A stretch of 50,250 nucleotides of DNA, taken from an uncultured Erysipelotrichaceae bacterium. GTDB taxonomy: Bacteria > Bacillota_I > Bacilli_A > RFN20 > CAG-826. The position numbers were made by a program, and so were the translations under genes. Where the stretch lies: assembly GCA_902768335.1 (NCBI GenBank), contig CACXKR010000007.1:1-50250 (forward strand), in the 5' to 3' direction. The stretch's first letter is position 1, and the number at the start of each line of letters is the position of its first letter. Positions 1 through 7,941 of this stretch are shown in pieces. The notes beneath the pieces were generated by a model that was given only the letters and a program-made list of their open reading frames with translations, was not told the DNA's origin and did no database searches.

Positions 1-1
1 C

Positions 2-1390
2 TTATGCATGTGGGCTAAAGATTACAATATCAAAGGTTTCCGTTTCGACCTCATGGGTCTTATCGATTTCCAAACATTAAGAAAAGCACAAACTGAACTT
101 TACAAGATCGATCAATCAATCTATATGTATGGTGAAGGTTGGACCAGCGGTGGCTACCACGGGGAAGGCTCAGATGAATGGAAAGATGAAAATCCTCTCG
201 AAGCCTGGAAAAAAGAATATCCAGATCGTCCAGAAAGCGAATATGCCTACAATTATGGTGGCTTCAAATGGCAAGTTTATAACGAATGTAGCAAACAAAA
301 AGTTCCAAATGGTGTTTATCTTGGTTCCTTCAATGATACAGTTCGTAATCAACTTAGAGGCGAAAATAATGTCGGTGGCTACCCTGGTAAAGGTTTAGTC
401 CAAGGCGGCGATGTTGGCGGTAAATCTGGTTACGATTTAGCTAAGAACGTTTGCGAAGGTCTTTGGGGTGTCGATGTCACAGTCAATACCGACTCTGCTT
501 GTAGCGGAATTCACTCTGAACAAACCGTTAACTATGCTTCTTGTCACGATAACTGGACTGTCTTCGATCAACTTTATAATACCGTTAGCGATGGCGATGT
601 CACTTCCGTTGCAGAAGCGACCACTCGAGCATATAAGATTGTTAGAGAATCTTTAGAAACTCATTCTCTTATCTTCTCAAGTAACTGCCCAGCCTTCATT
701 CAAGGTGGTGAAGAATTACTTAGAAGTAAAGATCTAAAGATTAGATCACAAAATCCAGGTGAATCTTGGGATGACTATTATGCATTTGTTAGTGAAGAAC
801 TCGCAGAACTTAATGTTAAACCAAGCGATTGTGCATATATGTATGGTCGTTGGATATCTCATAACTCCTATAACACTCCAGCTCACGTCAATGCCTTCAA
901 TTGGAATAATAAGAAAAATGTTACCATCACTTATTCTGGTTATTCCTTTACATTTGATGTAACTGACTGGGGTAATGATGACCGCATCAGCGGTGTCAAA
1001 GGTTTAACCGGTGTCTTTGCCGATATGATTAAACTTCATAAAGATATGGCTAAGAAACGCACCGATAATGCGACTTCTTGGGGTGATGTCTTCTATACCA
1101 CAACCCATGGTCATCATATTGATGATGGTAAATGGATTTGGTCGGATTCCACTGATACATATGGTATGCAAATCAATGAAACATTTGTCTATCTAACTCT
1201 CAATGCTAGCGGTGATGTTCCAACTGATTTAGGTACCTATAATGGTAGTTGGACTTGCTATATCAAGAGTGGAATGATGGATGATCCTGTCTATCACGAT
1301 AGTTGGGAAGGCTCAACTCATTATGAATGGGCCACGATCAAACTTAAAGAAGATCACTCTATTACGGTGTATCTTACCGATTGGAATTAG
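2..1390 (+). CDS. Pullulanase-type alpha-glucan debranching enzyme, C-terminal part (5' end outside window)
   Basis: Partial: the frame is open to the left edge and ends in TAG at 1388-1390. The visible part starts just before the GH13 nucleophile motif GFRFDLMGLIDF (the D of RFD is the expected nucleophile), followed by YGEGW with the expected acid/base Glu, and YASCHDNWTVFDQL, which matches the conserved histidine-aspartate region. These three motifs together are typical of type I pullulanases, which hydrolyse alpha-1,6 branches. The remaining ~300 residues hold the end of the barrel and a C-terminal beta domain. It sits 13 bases before a lipoprotein gene and opens a maltodextrin transport operon, so it is likely the exported enzyme feeding that importer; its signal peptide, if any, lies outside the window. 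A second pullulanase is at 38021-40096. Other GH13 debranching enzymes cannot be excluded from this half alone. Confidence 0.85.
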   Translation, partial: LCMWAKDYNIKGFRFDLMGLIDFQTLRKAQTELYKIDQSIYMYGEGWTSGGYHGEGSDEWKDENPLEAWKKEYPDRPESEYAYNYGGFKWQVYNECSKQKVPNGVYLGSFNDTVRNQLRGENNVGGYPGKGLVQGGDVGGKSGYDLAKNVCEGLWGVDVTVNTDSACSGIHSEQTVNYASCHDNWTVFDQLYNTVSDGDVTSVAEATTRAYKIVRESLETHSLIFSSNCPAFIQGGEELLRSKDLKIRSQNPGESWDDYYAFVSEELAELNVKPSDCAYMYGRWISHNSYNTPAHVNAFNWNNKKNVTITYSGYSFTFDVTDWGNDDRISGVKGLTGVFADMIKLHKDMAKKRTDNATSWGDVFYTTTHGHHIDDGKWIWSDSTDTYGMQINETFVYLTLNASGDVPTDLGTYNGSWTCYIKSGMMDDPVYHDSWEGSTHYEWATIKLKEDHSITVYLTDWN

Positions 1391-1403
1391 GAGGTAACGA
1401 AAA

Positions 1404-1781
1404 ATGAAGAAAAAATTATTGTTATCACTCTTAGTCTTACCTCTACTTGCATCTTGTAGTGGTTCGGAAATGTTCAATCCTCGTTTCCCATATCCAGGTG
1501 AAGATCCAAAAGAATTTGATATGACTGTCAATTTCTATTTAGATAATTCTCACTCGGATGAACCTATCTACACGATGAGATGGTACCAATTAGAACCTTT
1601 GGGTGAATGCCCAGAGGAAGCAAAATTAGATAACTCTAAGGCTGCTGATCCACTTTATCCAATATTTATTGGATATTCAGAATATACATCTGCCATTGAC
1701 GAAGATCTTATTTGGAACTTCGCCACCGATTATAAGCAATATAATGTCTTAAATCTTTATGGCATTTGGGTTGCTCAATAA
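1404..1781 (+). CDS. Small lipoprotein in maltodextrin operon
   Basis: A 125-residue protein with a lipoprotein signal: MKKK, hydrophobic stretch, then LLASC with the lipidated Cys near residue 17. Ribosome-binding site GGAGG lies at 1390-1394. The mature part is acidic and aromatic-rich and runs from a beta-strand-like start (MTVNFYLDNS) to a closing LYGIWVAQ. The strand-loop-YGIW layout resembles the InlB/Listeria-Bacteroides (Flg_new) surface repeat, which often ends in LYAKW, but here one degenerate copy would make up the whole protein; this is only a resemblance. Position between the pullulanase and the binding protein suggests a surface accessory of glucan capture. Function is not recognised. 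Confidence 0.7.
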   Translation: MKKKLLLSLLVLPLLASCSGSEMFNPRFPYPGEDPKEFDMTVNFYLDNSHSDEPIYTMRWYQLEPLGECPEEAKLDNSKAADPLYPIFIGYSEYTSAIDEDLIWNFATDYKQYNVLNLYGIWVAQ

Positions 1782-1795
1782 GGAGGCTAAAATAA

Positions 1796-3103
1796 ATGAA
1801 TAAAATATTAAAGAAAACATTAGTGCTCCTTCCAGTAGCTCTTCTTGCTGGTTGTAACTTTAAGTACACCTATAACATCTCTGGCTTAGTTATTAGCGGT
1901 GGTGAACAAGAAGATCTCGATGATATCGAAGATGCAGGTACATACGATATCAAAGTTTGGGTCGACGATAGAATCGTTGAATTAACCAAATCACAAATCG
2001 GACAATTCGTCGCTGCTAATGGTGGAAAATACACGATCAACGCGACAATTGAACCAGTCGGTGAAGAAAAAGCTGCTAGCTCGATGCTTCAAGACGTTCA
2101 AGACGGTGCCGATTTATTCTGCTTCGCTCAAGACCAATTATCCCGTCTAAAAGTGGCAGGCGCCTTATCTAGACTTGGCTCTGGATATGTTAACGCTATG
2201 CAAGAAGAAATGGTTGAAGGTGCTGTAGATGCTGCAAAAATTAATAATGAAGTCTATGCGTTCCCAATCACAGCAGATAATGGATATTTCTTATATTACG
2301 ATAAGAATTTTATCTCCGATGAAGATGCAAAAGATGTTAGTTCAATCATTGCTGCTTGCACCAAGGATCCAAGCAAACCAAGAACATTCAATTTCGAAGC
2401 AAGAAGCAGTGGCTTCTATGCTGCTTCTTATTTCATGGCGACTGGTTGCTATTCAAACTGGGAACTTGATGATGAAAGTGGAAAATTTAAATCATACGAT
2501 GACAACTACGATTCCGGAAATGGCTTAATTGCCGCAAAAGGTCTAAAAGAATTAGACAAAAAAGGTGTTGTTGTTAGTGACTCTCATGCTTCAAAATTAG
2601 GCGAATCCGCTGCCGCAGTAATTTCCGGTATTTGGGAATACGAAGTAAATGCGGTCAAAAAACTCGATGAAGCTGGAATGCTTGGTTGTGCTGCTCTTCC
2701 ATCATTTACTGTTGATGGAAATTCCTATCATTTATCAAGCTTCGATGGATATAAACTTTTAGGTGTCAAACCTCAAGTTGATCCTAAAAAAGCTTCGGTT
2801 TGCCGTAAAATCGCTCGTTTCTTGACTAGTGAAGACTGCCAATACGAGAGATTTGATAAGGCTAAATGGGGTCCAGCTAATAAAGCTGCATCTCAAAAAG
2901 AAGATGTCCAAAATCATAAAGGCTTAAAAGCTCTTAATGAACAACATCAATATGCAAAACCACAAGGTCAATGTCCTGGAAGCTGGTTTACCGCTTTAGC
3001 AACAACTGCTAAAGCAGTTACCGCTAATAGCACCGATGCGCAAATCCAAGAGATTTTAGCGAATTATCGTGCTGGTTTACCAGAATTACTTGATTCTGAT
3101 TAA
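1796..3103 (+). CDS. malE: Extracellular sugar-binding lipoprotein, maltodextrin-type
   Basis: A 435-residue solute-binding protein of the bacterial extracellular family 1 (MalE-like). The signal peptide ends in a lipobox LLAGC (Cys near residue 20), so the protein is anchored on the outside of the membrane. After an acidic linker the fold begins with DIKVWVDDRIVELTKSQI; later come AFPITADNGYFLYYDKNFI and GVKPQVDPKKASVCRKIARF, both characteristic of sugar-binding proteins (hinge strand, and C-terminal lobe). AAGGAGG precedes the next gene by a few bases, and MalF and MalG homologues follow directly, so it is the receptor for that transporter. Substrate (maltose or maltodextrin) is inferred from the pullulanase and MalFGK context; no residue in the sequence proves it. 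Confidence 0.88.
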   Translation: MNKILKKTLVLLPVALLAGCNFKYTYNISGLVISGGEQEDLDDIEDAGTYDIKVWVDDRIVELTKSQIGQFVAANGGKYTINATIEPVGEEKAASSMLQDVQDGADLFCFAQDQLSRLKVAGALSRLGSGYVNAMQEEMVEGAVDAAKINNEVYAFPITADNGYFLYYDKNFISDEDAKDVSSIIAACTKDPSKPRTFNFEARSSGFYAASYFMATGCYSNWELDDESGKFKSYDDNYDSGNGLIAAKGLKELDKKGVVVSDSHASKLGESAAAVISGIWEYEVNAVKKLDEAGMLGCAALPSFTVDGNSYHLSSFDGYKLLGVKPQVDPKKASVCRKIARFLTSEDCQYERFDKAKWGPANKAASQKEDVQNHKGLKALNEQHQYAKPQGQCPGSWFTALATTAKAVTANSTDAQIQEILANYRAGLPELLDSD

Positions 3104-3117
3104 AAGGAGGTGAAACG

Positions 3118-4623
3118 ATGGCTCAACAAATGTCTGATTTAGAATATCTAAAGCTAAATAAGTTCCAACGTTTTGGTCTTAAATTCGTTGCCTTCTTTAA
3201 AGCTATTCCAGGCTGGTTTAAAAACCTTGGCATAAAGATTTGGGCATTCCTCAAGAGATCATTCTGGGGAATCGTCAATTTCTTCAAGAATTTAGGTTTA
3301 ACCTTCTGGTATGGTGATTGGAAGACTAAAGTGTCCTATTTCGTCATGGGTTTTGGCTCAGTGATGAGAGGACAATGGCTAAGAGGTATTCTCTTCTTCC
3401 TATTTGAAGTTATCTTTATTCTTTATCTCGCCTTATTCGGCGGTCACTACCTCGGTAGACTTTATATCTTAGGTACGGTCGAATCGACGATTGGCGATGA
3501 TGGCACCATTGTATATGGTGAAAATTCATTTAACATCTTACTTTATGGTGTTTTATCCCTCTTCTTTATCGTCGCGTTTATTTATACTTGGTATTTAAAT
3601 ATCAAACAAAATCGCATCGGTGAAGAATATGAAAAGGCTCAAAAGAAGCTTGCTACTGCAAGTGATGATGTTAGAGCGTTAGTTGATAAAGATTTTTATA
3701 AGACGCTATTAGCGCTACCGACATTAGGTATTTTAATCTTTACGATCCTACCGATCTTCTTCATGATCTTAGTTGCCTTCACTAACTACGATAAGTCGCA
3801 CTTCCCACCTCAAAACCTCTTTGGTTGGGTTGGATTTGATAACTTCGGTCTACTCTTACAGTGGGGTAATAGTGAAGGTGCATCCTTCTCAATGACCTTT
3901 GGTCAAATCTTACTTTGGACCCTGGTGTGGGCTTTCTTTGCGACCTTTACAAACTATTTCTTAGGTATGTTAGTCGCGATGCTTATTAATAAGAAAGGCA
4001 TCAAACTTAAAAAATTATGGAGAACGGTCCTTGTCTTTTCCATTGCAATCCCACAGTTCATCTCTATCTTATTCGTTTCAAATATGTTCGCTGAAGACGG
4101 TATCATTAACGGTATCCTCGGCGCGATTAGTGGTGGTAAATTATTCATCGACTTCTGGGGTGAAGCTTGGATTGCTCGAATCACCGTTATTGTCATTAAC
4201 ATTTGGATTGGTGTTCCTTACTTAATGCTCGTTGTCACTGGTATTTTAATGAATATTCCTGCTGACCTTTATGAATCAGCAAATATCGATGGTGCTAGTG
4301 CTTGGCAACAATATTCTAAGATCACTCTTCCATATATGTTATTCATAACTGGCCCATATTTACTTACCAGTTTCACTGGTAATATGAATAACTTTAACGT
4401 TATTTACCTCTTGACTGGTGGTGGACCAAAAGTTCAAGAATATTATGGAAACGCAGGTAAGACAGACTTACTTATTACCTGGTTATTCTCACTAGCGGTT
4501 AACGATACAAACTATAAGTTAGCAGCAGTCATTGGCATCATGGTCTTCATTGTTGTCGCTGTCCTTTCACTAGTGATTTATAACATCATTCCATCTACAC
4601 GTAATGAGGAGGAATTCCAATAA
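3118..4623 (+). CDS. malF: Sugar ABC transporter permease, MalF-like
   Basis: A 501-residue inner-membrane permease. Its first ~90 residues are an amphipathic, aromatic, lysine-rich extension (repeated FKAIPGWFKNLG, FLKRSFWGIVNFFKNLG) before the first transmembrane segment; a short exposed loop and further membrane segments follow. The EAA loop that contacts the ATPase is seen near residue 380 as YESANIDGASAWQQYSKITLP, spanning the standard EAA-G pattern. It begins 14 bases after the binding protein with a strong AAGGAGG site at 3103-3109. It pairs with the following MalG to form the membrane channel of the maltodextrin importer. Members from Gram-positives vary in N-terminal length, so the extension is probably real and not a mis-called start. 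Confidence 0.9.
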   Translation: MAQQMSDLEYLKLNKFQRFGLKFVAFFKAIPGWFKNLGIKIWAFLKRSFWGIVNFFKNLGLTFWYGDWKTKVSYFVMGFGSVMRGQWLRGILFFLFEVIFILYLALFGGHYLGRLYILGTVESTIGDDGTIVYGENSFNILLYGVLSLFFIVAFIYTWYLNIKQNRIGEEYEKAQKKLATASDDVRALVDKDFYKTLLALPTLGILIFTILPIFFMILVAFTNYDKSHFPPQNLFGWVGFDNFGLLLQWGNSEGASFSMTFGQILLWTLVWAFFATFTNYFLGMLVAMLINKKGIKLKKLWRTVLVFSIAIPQFISILFVSNMFAEDGIINGILGAISGGKLFIDFWGEAWIARITVIVINIWIGVPYLMLVVTGILMNIPADLYESANIDGASAWQQYSKITLPYMLFITGPYLLTSFTGNMNNFNVIYLLTGGGPKVQEYYGNAGKTDLLITWLFSLAVNDTNYKLAAVIGIMVFIVVAVLSLVIYNIIPSTRNEEEFQ

Positions 4624-4624
4624 T

Positions 4625-5494
4625 ATGGCAACTGAAAAACATGGTATGTCGATGTCAAAGAAGAAGAAAATTGCTAATACCGCTTCTTACATCGCTCTTG
4701 GATTAATCTCAATTATTTGGATTCTTCCGTTTATCTTCTTAGTATTGAAGTCCTTTGATACCGGTAACACTGGTGTTACAAGAGATATTCTTCCATCCGC
4801 TTGGGGATTTGATAATTATTCTTATTTATTCTCCAGCGATTGTAACTTCTTACAGTGGTACTTCAATACCTTTATAATCGCTTTATTCGTATGTGTGATT
4901 CAAACTGCTATGCAGTTTATGATGGCTTACACTTTATCAAGATTCCGTTTCAAACTTCGTAAGCCACTTATGAACATCATGTTAGTTCTTGGCATGTTCC
5001 CAGGCTTCTTAACGATGATTGTTCTATATCAATTATTAAAGACAATCGGACTTACTGGTGACAACGCTGTTCCAGGTTTGATCCTTGTCTATGTTGCTTC
5101 CTCTGGTATGGGTTATTACGTTATCAAAGGCTTCTTAGATACGTTACCTAAATCGCTTGATGAAGCAGCCTTGGTCGACGGAGCGAATAGAATGCAAATC
5201 TTTATTAAGGTCATTCTTCCACTTTGTAAACCAATTCTCATCTATACCGTCTTAACTTCCTTTATGGGACCTTGGGGAGACTTCGTCTTCGCTTATACAG
5301 TCTCGCTTGGAAGCCAAGCTGGTATGAACGTTGCGGCTGGTCTTAACTCTTGGTTATCACCTGCTAATATAGGCGCACATTTCACCCACTTCTGCGCTGG
5401 TGGTGTTATTGTCGCTATTCCAGTAATGGTGCTCTTCATGTTCTTACAGAAATATTATGTTGAAGGCGTTACTGGTGGTGCTGTTAAAGGATAG
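4625..5494 (+). CDS. malG: Sugar ABC transporter permease, MalG-like
   Basis: A 289-residue permease with six predicted membrane segments. The EAA loop is DEAALVDGANRMQIFIKVIL near residues 180-200, followed by the ILPLCKPIL helix typical of MalG. I chose ATG 4625 because AGGAGG at 4607-4612 lies 12 bases upstream and the malF stop is at 4621-4623; an in-frame ATG at 4604 would overlap malF and lie upstream of that site. It forms the second half of the maltodextrin channel together with MalF. Confidence 0.9.
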   Translation: MATEKHGMSMSKKKKIANTASYIALGLISIIWILPFIFLVLKSFDTGNTGVTRDILPSAWGFDNYSYLFSSDCNFLQWYFNTFIIALFVCVIQTAMQFMMAYTLSRFRFKLRKPLMNIMLVLGMFPGFLTMIVLYQLLKTIGLTGDNAVPGLILVYVASSGMGYYVIKGFLDTLPKSLDEAALVDGANRMQIFIKVILPLCKPILIYTVLTSFMGPWGDFVFAYTVSLGSQAGMNVAAGLNSWLSPANIGAHFTHFCAGGVIVAIPVMVLFMFLQKYYVEGVTGGAVKG

Positions 5495-5506
5495 GAGGCT
5501 ATTAAA

Positions 5507-6997
5507 ATGGCTAGAGTTGTATTAAAAGATGTAAAGAAAATTTATCCCGGAAATGTTGAGGTTGTTCATAAATTTAACCTCGATATCAAAGATAAAGAAT
5601 TTATCGTATTTGTTGGACCTTCTGGGTGTGGTAAATCCACAACGTTAAGAATGGTCGCAGGTCTAGAGGAAATATCCGCTGGAACGATTGAAATCGATGG
5701 TGAAGTCGTTAACGACTTACAACCAAAAGATCGTCATATCTCCATGGTTTTCCAAAACTACGCCCTTTATCCACATTTAACAGTCTATGAAAACATGGCT
5801 TTCCCACTTCGTCTTGATAAGAAAGTGAGAGTGGTGGATGGCAAAGAACAAAAAGGTTATACCAATGACCAAATCTATGAAAGAGTCACAAGCGCAGCAA
5901 AGGTTCTTGGTATCACTCAATATTTAACTAGAAAACCAAAAGCTCTATCTGGTGGACAAAGACAACGTGTCGCTATCGGACGTGCGATGGTTAAAGATTG
6001 TAAAGTTTTCTTAATGGACGAACCTTTATCTAACTTGGATGCGAAACTTCGTAACCAAATGAGAGCGGAAATCATCCTCTTAAGAAAACGTATCAATACG
6101 ACATTTATCTATGTTACTCACGATCAAACCGAAGCTATGACTTTAGGTGATAGAATCGTCTGTTTAAAAGATGGTTACATCATGCAAGTAGGTACACCAG
6201 CTGAACTCTTCGATATGCCAGCTAATTTATTCGTCGCTCAATTTATTGGTGCGCCAATGATGAATACAGCTGAATGTGAACTAACCTTAGAAAAAGGTAA
6301 ATATTATGTTAATCCTTTCGGTCATAAACTCGTTGTTGAAGGTGAAAAGGCTAAAGCCTTAAAAGAAAAAGGCATCGAATCCCGTAAAGTTATCTTAGGT
6401 GTTCGTCCAGAACATATTCAACTCGCAAAGAAAGGTGATACAAACTCCATTCCAGTTGAAATCTTAGTTAACGAAATGATGGGTAGTGAATATCATCTCC
6501 ACGTTCAAACCGAAGATGGCACTCAACTCGTCGTTAGAATTCCAACCATCAATTTAAGCGATGAAGAAAGAGCCTCAATGGTGATGGGCTCAAAAATCAA
6601 TGTTGTCTTCGAAGGCAAAGCCATGCACTTCTTTGATCCAGAAAATGAACGTAACCTTTTAGTGGATGAAATTTATGGACCAGAATTAATGAAGATGGAA
6701 CTTGAAGCTGAAGCCAAGGCTAAAGCAGAAGCAGAAGGTAAATCTTCTGAAGAAGTAAAAGAAGAACCAAAGGCTGAAGAAAAATCTGAAGAAGCTAAAC
6801 CAGTTTGCCCAGAATGCGGCGCGGAAGTTAAAGAAGGCGCTAAATTCTGTCCAGAATGTGGAGCTAAGTTAGGTCAAAAAGAAGCTCCAAAGGCCGAAGA
6901 GCCAAAGGAAGACGAACTTGTTAAAACTTTAAAAGAAGAAAAGAAATTTCAACGTGAATTAAAAAAGAAAGACGCTGAAGAAAAAGAAAAAGAATAA
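5507..6997 (+). CDS. malK: Sugar ABC transporter ATPase (MalK/MsmX type) with C-terminal zinc ribbon
   Basis: A 496-residue ATPase. The first ~375 residues match the MalK/UgpC/MsmX family: Walker A GPSGCGKST near residue 39, Q-loop FQNYALYPHLTV, signature LSGGQRQRVAIGRAM, Walker B VFLMDEPLSNLD, switch histidine in THDQTEAMTL, then a TOBE-type domain with LGVRPEHIQLA. MsmX-type ATPases normally stop there. Here an acidic, Ala/Glu/Lys-rich linker follows, then a two-knuckle zinc ribbon at about 434-456 (CPECGAEVKEG, then FCPECGAKLG) and a charged helical tail to the end. It is the last transport gene of the operon (AGGAGG at 5493-5498). It energises import by MalFG; the zinc ribbon could mediate protein or nucleic-acid contacts, which is unknown. 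Confidence 0.9.
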   Translation: MARVVLKDVKKIYPGNVEVVHKFNLDIKDKEFIVFVGPSGCGKSTTLRMVAGLEEISAGTIEIDGEVVNDLQPKDRHISMVFQNYALYPHLTVYENMAFPLRLDKKVRVVDGKEQKGYTNDQIYERVTSAAKVLGITQYLTRKPKALSGGQRQRVAIGRAMVKDCKVFLMDEPLSNLDAKLRNQMRAEIILLRKRINTTFIYVTHDQTEAMTLGDRIVCLKDGYIMQVGTPAELFDMPANLFVAQFIGAPMMNTAECELTLEKGKYYVNPFGHKLVVEGEKAKALKEKGIESRKVILGVRPEHIQLAKKGDTNSIPVEILVNEMMGSEYHLHVQTEDGTQLVVRIPTINLSDEERASMVMGSKINVVFEGKAMHFFDPENERNLLVDEIYGPELMKMELEAEAKAKAEAEGKSSEEVKEEPKAEEKSEEAKPVCPECGAEVKEGAKFCPECGAKLGQKEAPKAEEPKEDELVKTLKEEKKFQRELKKKDAEEKEKE

Positions 6998-7006
6998 GGA
7001 GGGTTT

Positions 7007-7390
7007 ATGAAAAAGCTAAAATTTTCAAAGAAAACGCTTAGAACCCTCGCTTACGTTGGCATCATCGGAGGGTGCGCTGTTTTAGCTCTAACATTCTTCA
7101 CTATCTCCCAATATATGAAAGCTAAATATCAAGCTTCAGTCACCGTTCAATTAACAGCGAAAAGCCATGTTGATAAAGCGACTGAAGAGCAAATAGCTAG
7201 AGAAGGTAGCGAAGCTAACTGGTGGAAAAGTGTCTATGATGATTTTACTGAAATCACCAAAGCTAATTCTGCCGCTTATGTCGGAACAGCTATTCCAGCC
7301 TATACTTTTTCAATGGCAACCTTAGTGGCGTTTGGACTCGTCTTAAAACACGCTGAAAAGACCAAAGAAAAAGAAGAAAAAGAAGTTTAA
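7007..7390 (+). CDS. Small two-helix membrane protein, unknown function
   Basis: A 127-residue protein starting 9 bases after malK with GGAGG at 6998-7002. A basic N-terminus (KKLKFSKKTLR) precedes a membrane helix at about 14-34, an exposed domain of about 60 residues (SVTVQLTAKSHV through WWKSVYDDFTEIT), then a second helix near 92-112 and a charged tail (EKTKEKEEKEV). By the positive-inside rule the middle domain is probably outside. No family recognised. Its place before the terminator at 7411-7435 makes it the last gene of the maltodextrin operon. Confidence 0.7.
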   Translation: MKKLKFSKKTLRTLAYVGIIGGCAVLALTFFTISQYMKAKYQASVTVQLTAKSHVDKATEEQIAREGSEANWWKSVYDDFTEITKANSAAYVGTAIPAYTFSMATLVAFGLVLKHAEKTKEKEEKEV

Positions 7391-7410
7391 TCTCTGCTTA
7401 AACACATAAG

Positions 7411-7435
7411 AGTCGGTTTAGATACCGACTTTTTT
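7411..7435 (+). terminator. Rho-independent terminator of maltodextrin operon
   Basis: Perfect 7-base arms AGTCGGT (7411-7417) and ACCGACT (7424-7430) with a 6-base loop, followed at once by TTTTT. It lies 21 bases after the stop of the last operon gene. Confidence 0.9.
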
Positions 7436-7442
7436 GTTTGTG

Positions 7443-7451
7443 TGTTAAAAT
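7443..7451 (+). promoter_or_regulatory. Extended -10 promoter, leaderless start
   Basis: TGTTAAAAT (TG at 7443-7444, one base, then TAAAAT 7446-7451) directly behind the terminator. The GTG start codon at 7459 is 7 bases after the -10, so transcription would begin at or next to the start codon. The same extended -10 occurs before pnp (28507) and before the nucleoside phosphorylase gene (42529). Confidence 0.6.
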
Positions 7452-7458
7452 CATTATC

Positions 7459-7941
7459 GTGAAAAAAGAAAAGAGCTTATTTCTTATCTTCTCCCTCATC
7501 TTGGTGGGCTTATTTATTTTATGCGGATATTCGCTCATCCAATGCTTTGTCTATGGAAGCAATGAAGGTGAAGTAGGGGGACATGTTTTAGAAATCATTT
7601 ATCTATTCTTCCATCTCATTATGGTCGCGATTGTCTTCTATCTCTCCTTTAGAGCATTTAAGATCAAAGTTTCACTCGCTAATCTACTCATGCTTGACGA
7701 GAAAGGTCAAAGAATTAAAAAACCGCTCATTATTAGCGGCATTTTAACGGGCGTTTTCTTTTTTATTGGAATTTATTCCACTCTTCATTTAATCGGCCTT
7801 AAAACGCCTCCTTTAGATGTCTTTCCATTAGGATTAACGCACGATTTAATGAATGCAGGTTATTTCTTTGGTTCAATCGCTTTAGTTTTGTTCATCTATC
7901 CTTTCATCCATGAAAAGGAAGTTATCAGCCAAGCGGATTAA
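7459..7941 (+). CDS. Four-helix membrane protein, unknown function
   Basis: About 160 residues. I chose GTG 7459 (MKKEKSLFLIF) because an upstream TTG at 7438 lies inside the terminator T-tract and promoter. Four hydrophobic segments are visible: near 6-27, 37-60, 82-105 and 120-150. No ribosome-binding site precedes the GTG and the -10 element ends 7 bases before it, so the mRNA is probably leaderless. The gene ends 4 bases inside the 3' end of the convergent acyltransferase gene. No family recognised. Confidence 0.65.
   Translation: MKKEKSLFLIFSLILVGLFILCGYSLIQCFVYGSNEGEVGGHVLEIIYLFFHLIMVAIVFYLSFRAFKIKVSLANLLMLDEKGQRIKKPLIISGILTGVFFFIGIYSTLHLIGLKTPPLDVFPLGLTHDLMNAGYFFGSIALVLFIYPFIHEKEVISQAD

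Noticed and set aside
4604-4624. ATG 4604 as malG start
   Set aside because: It lies upstream of the AGGAGG that serves ATG 4625 and overlaps malF.
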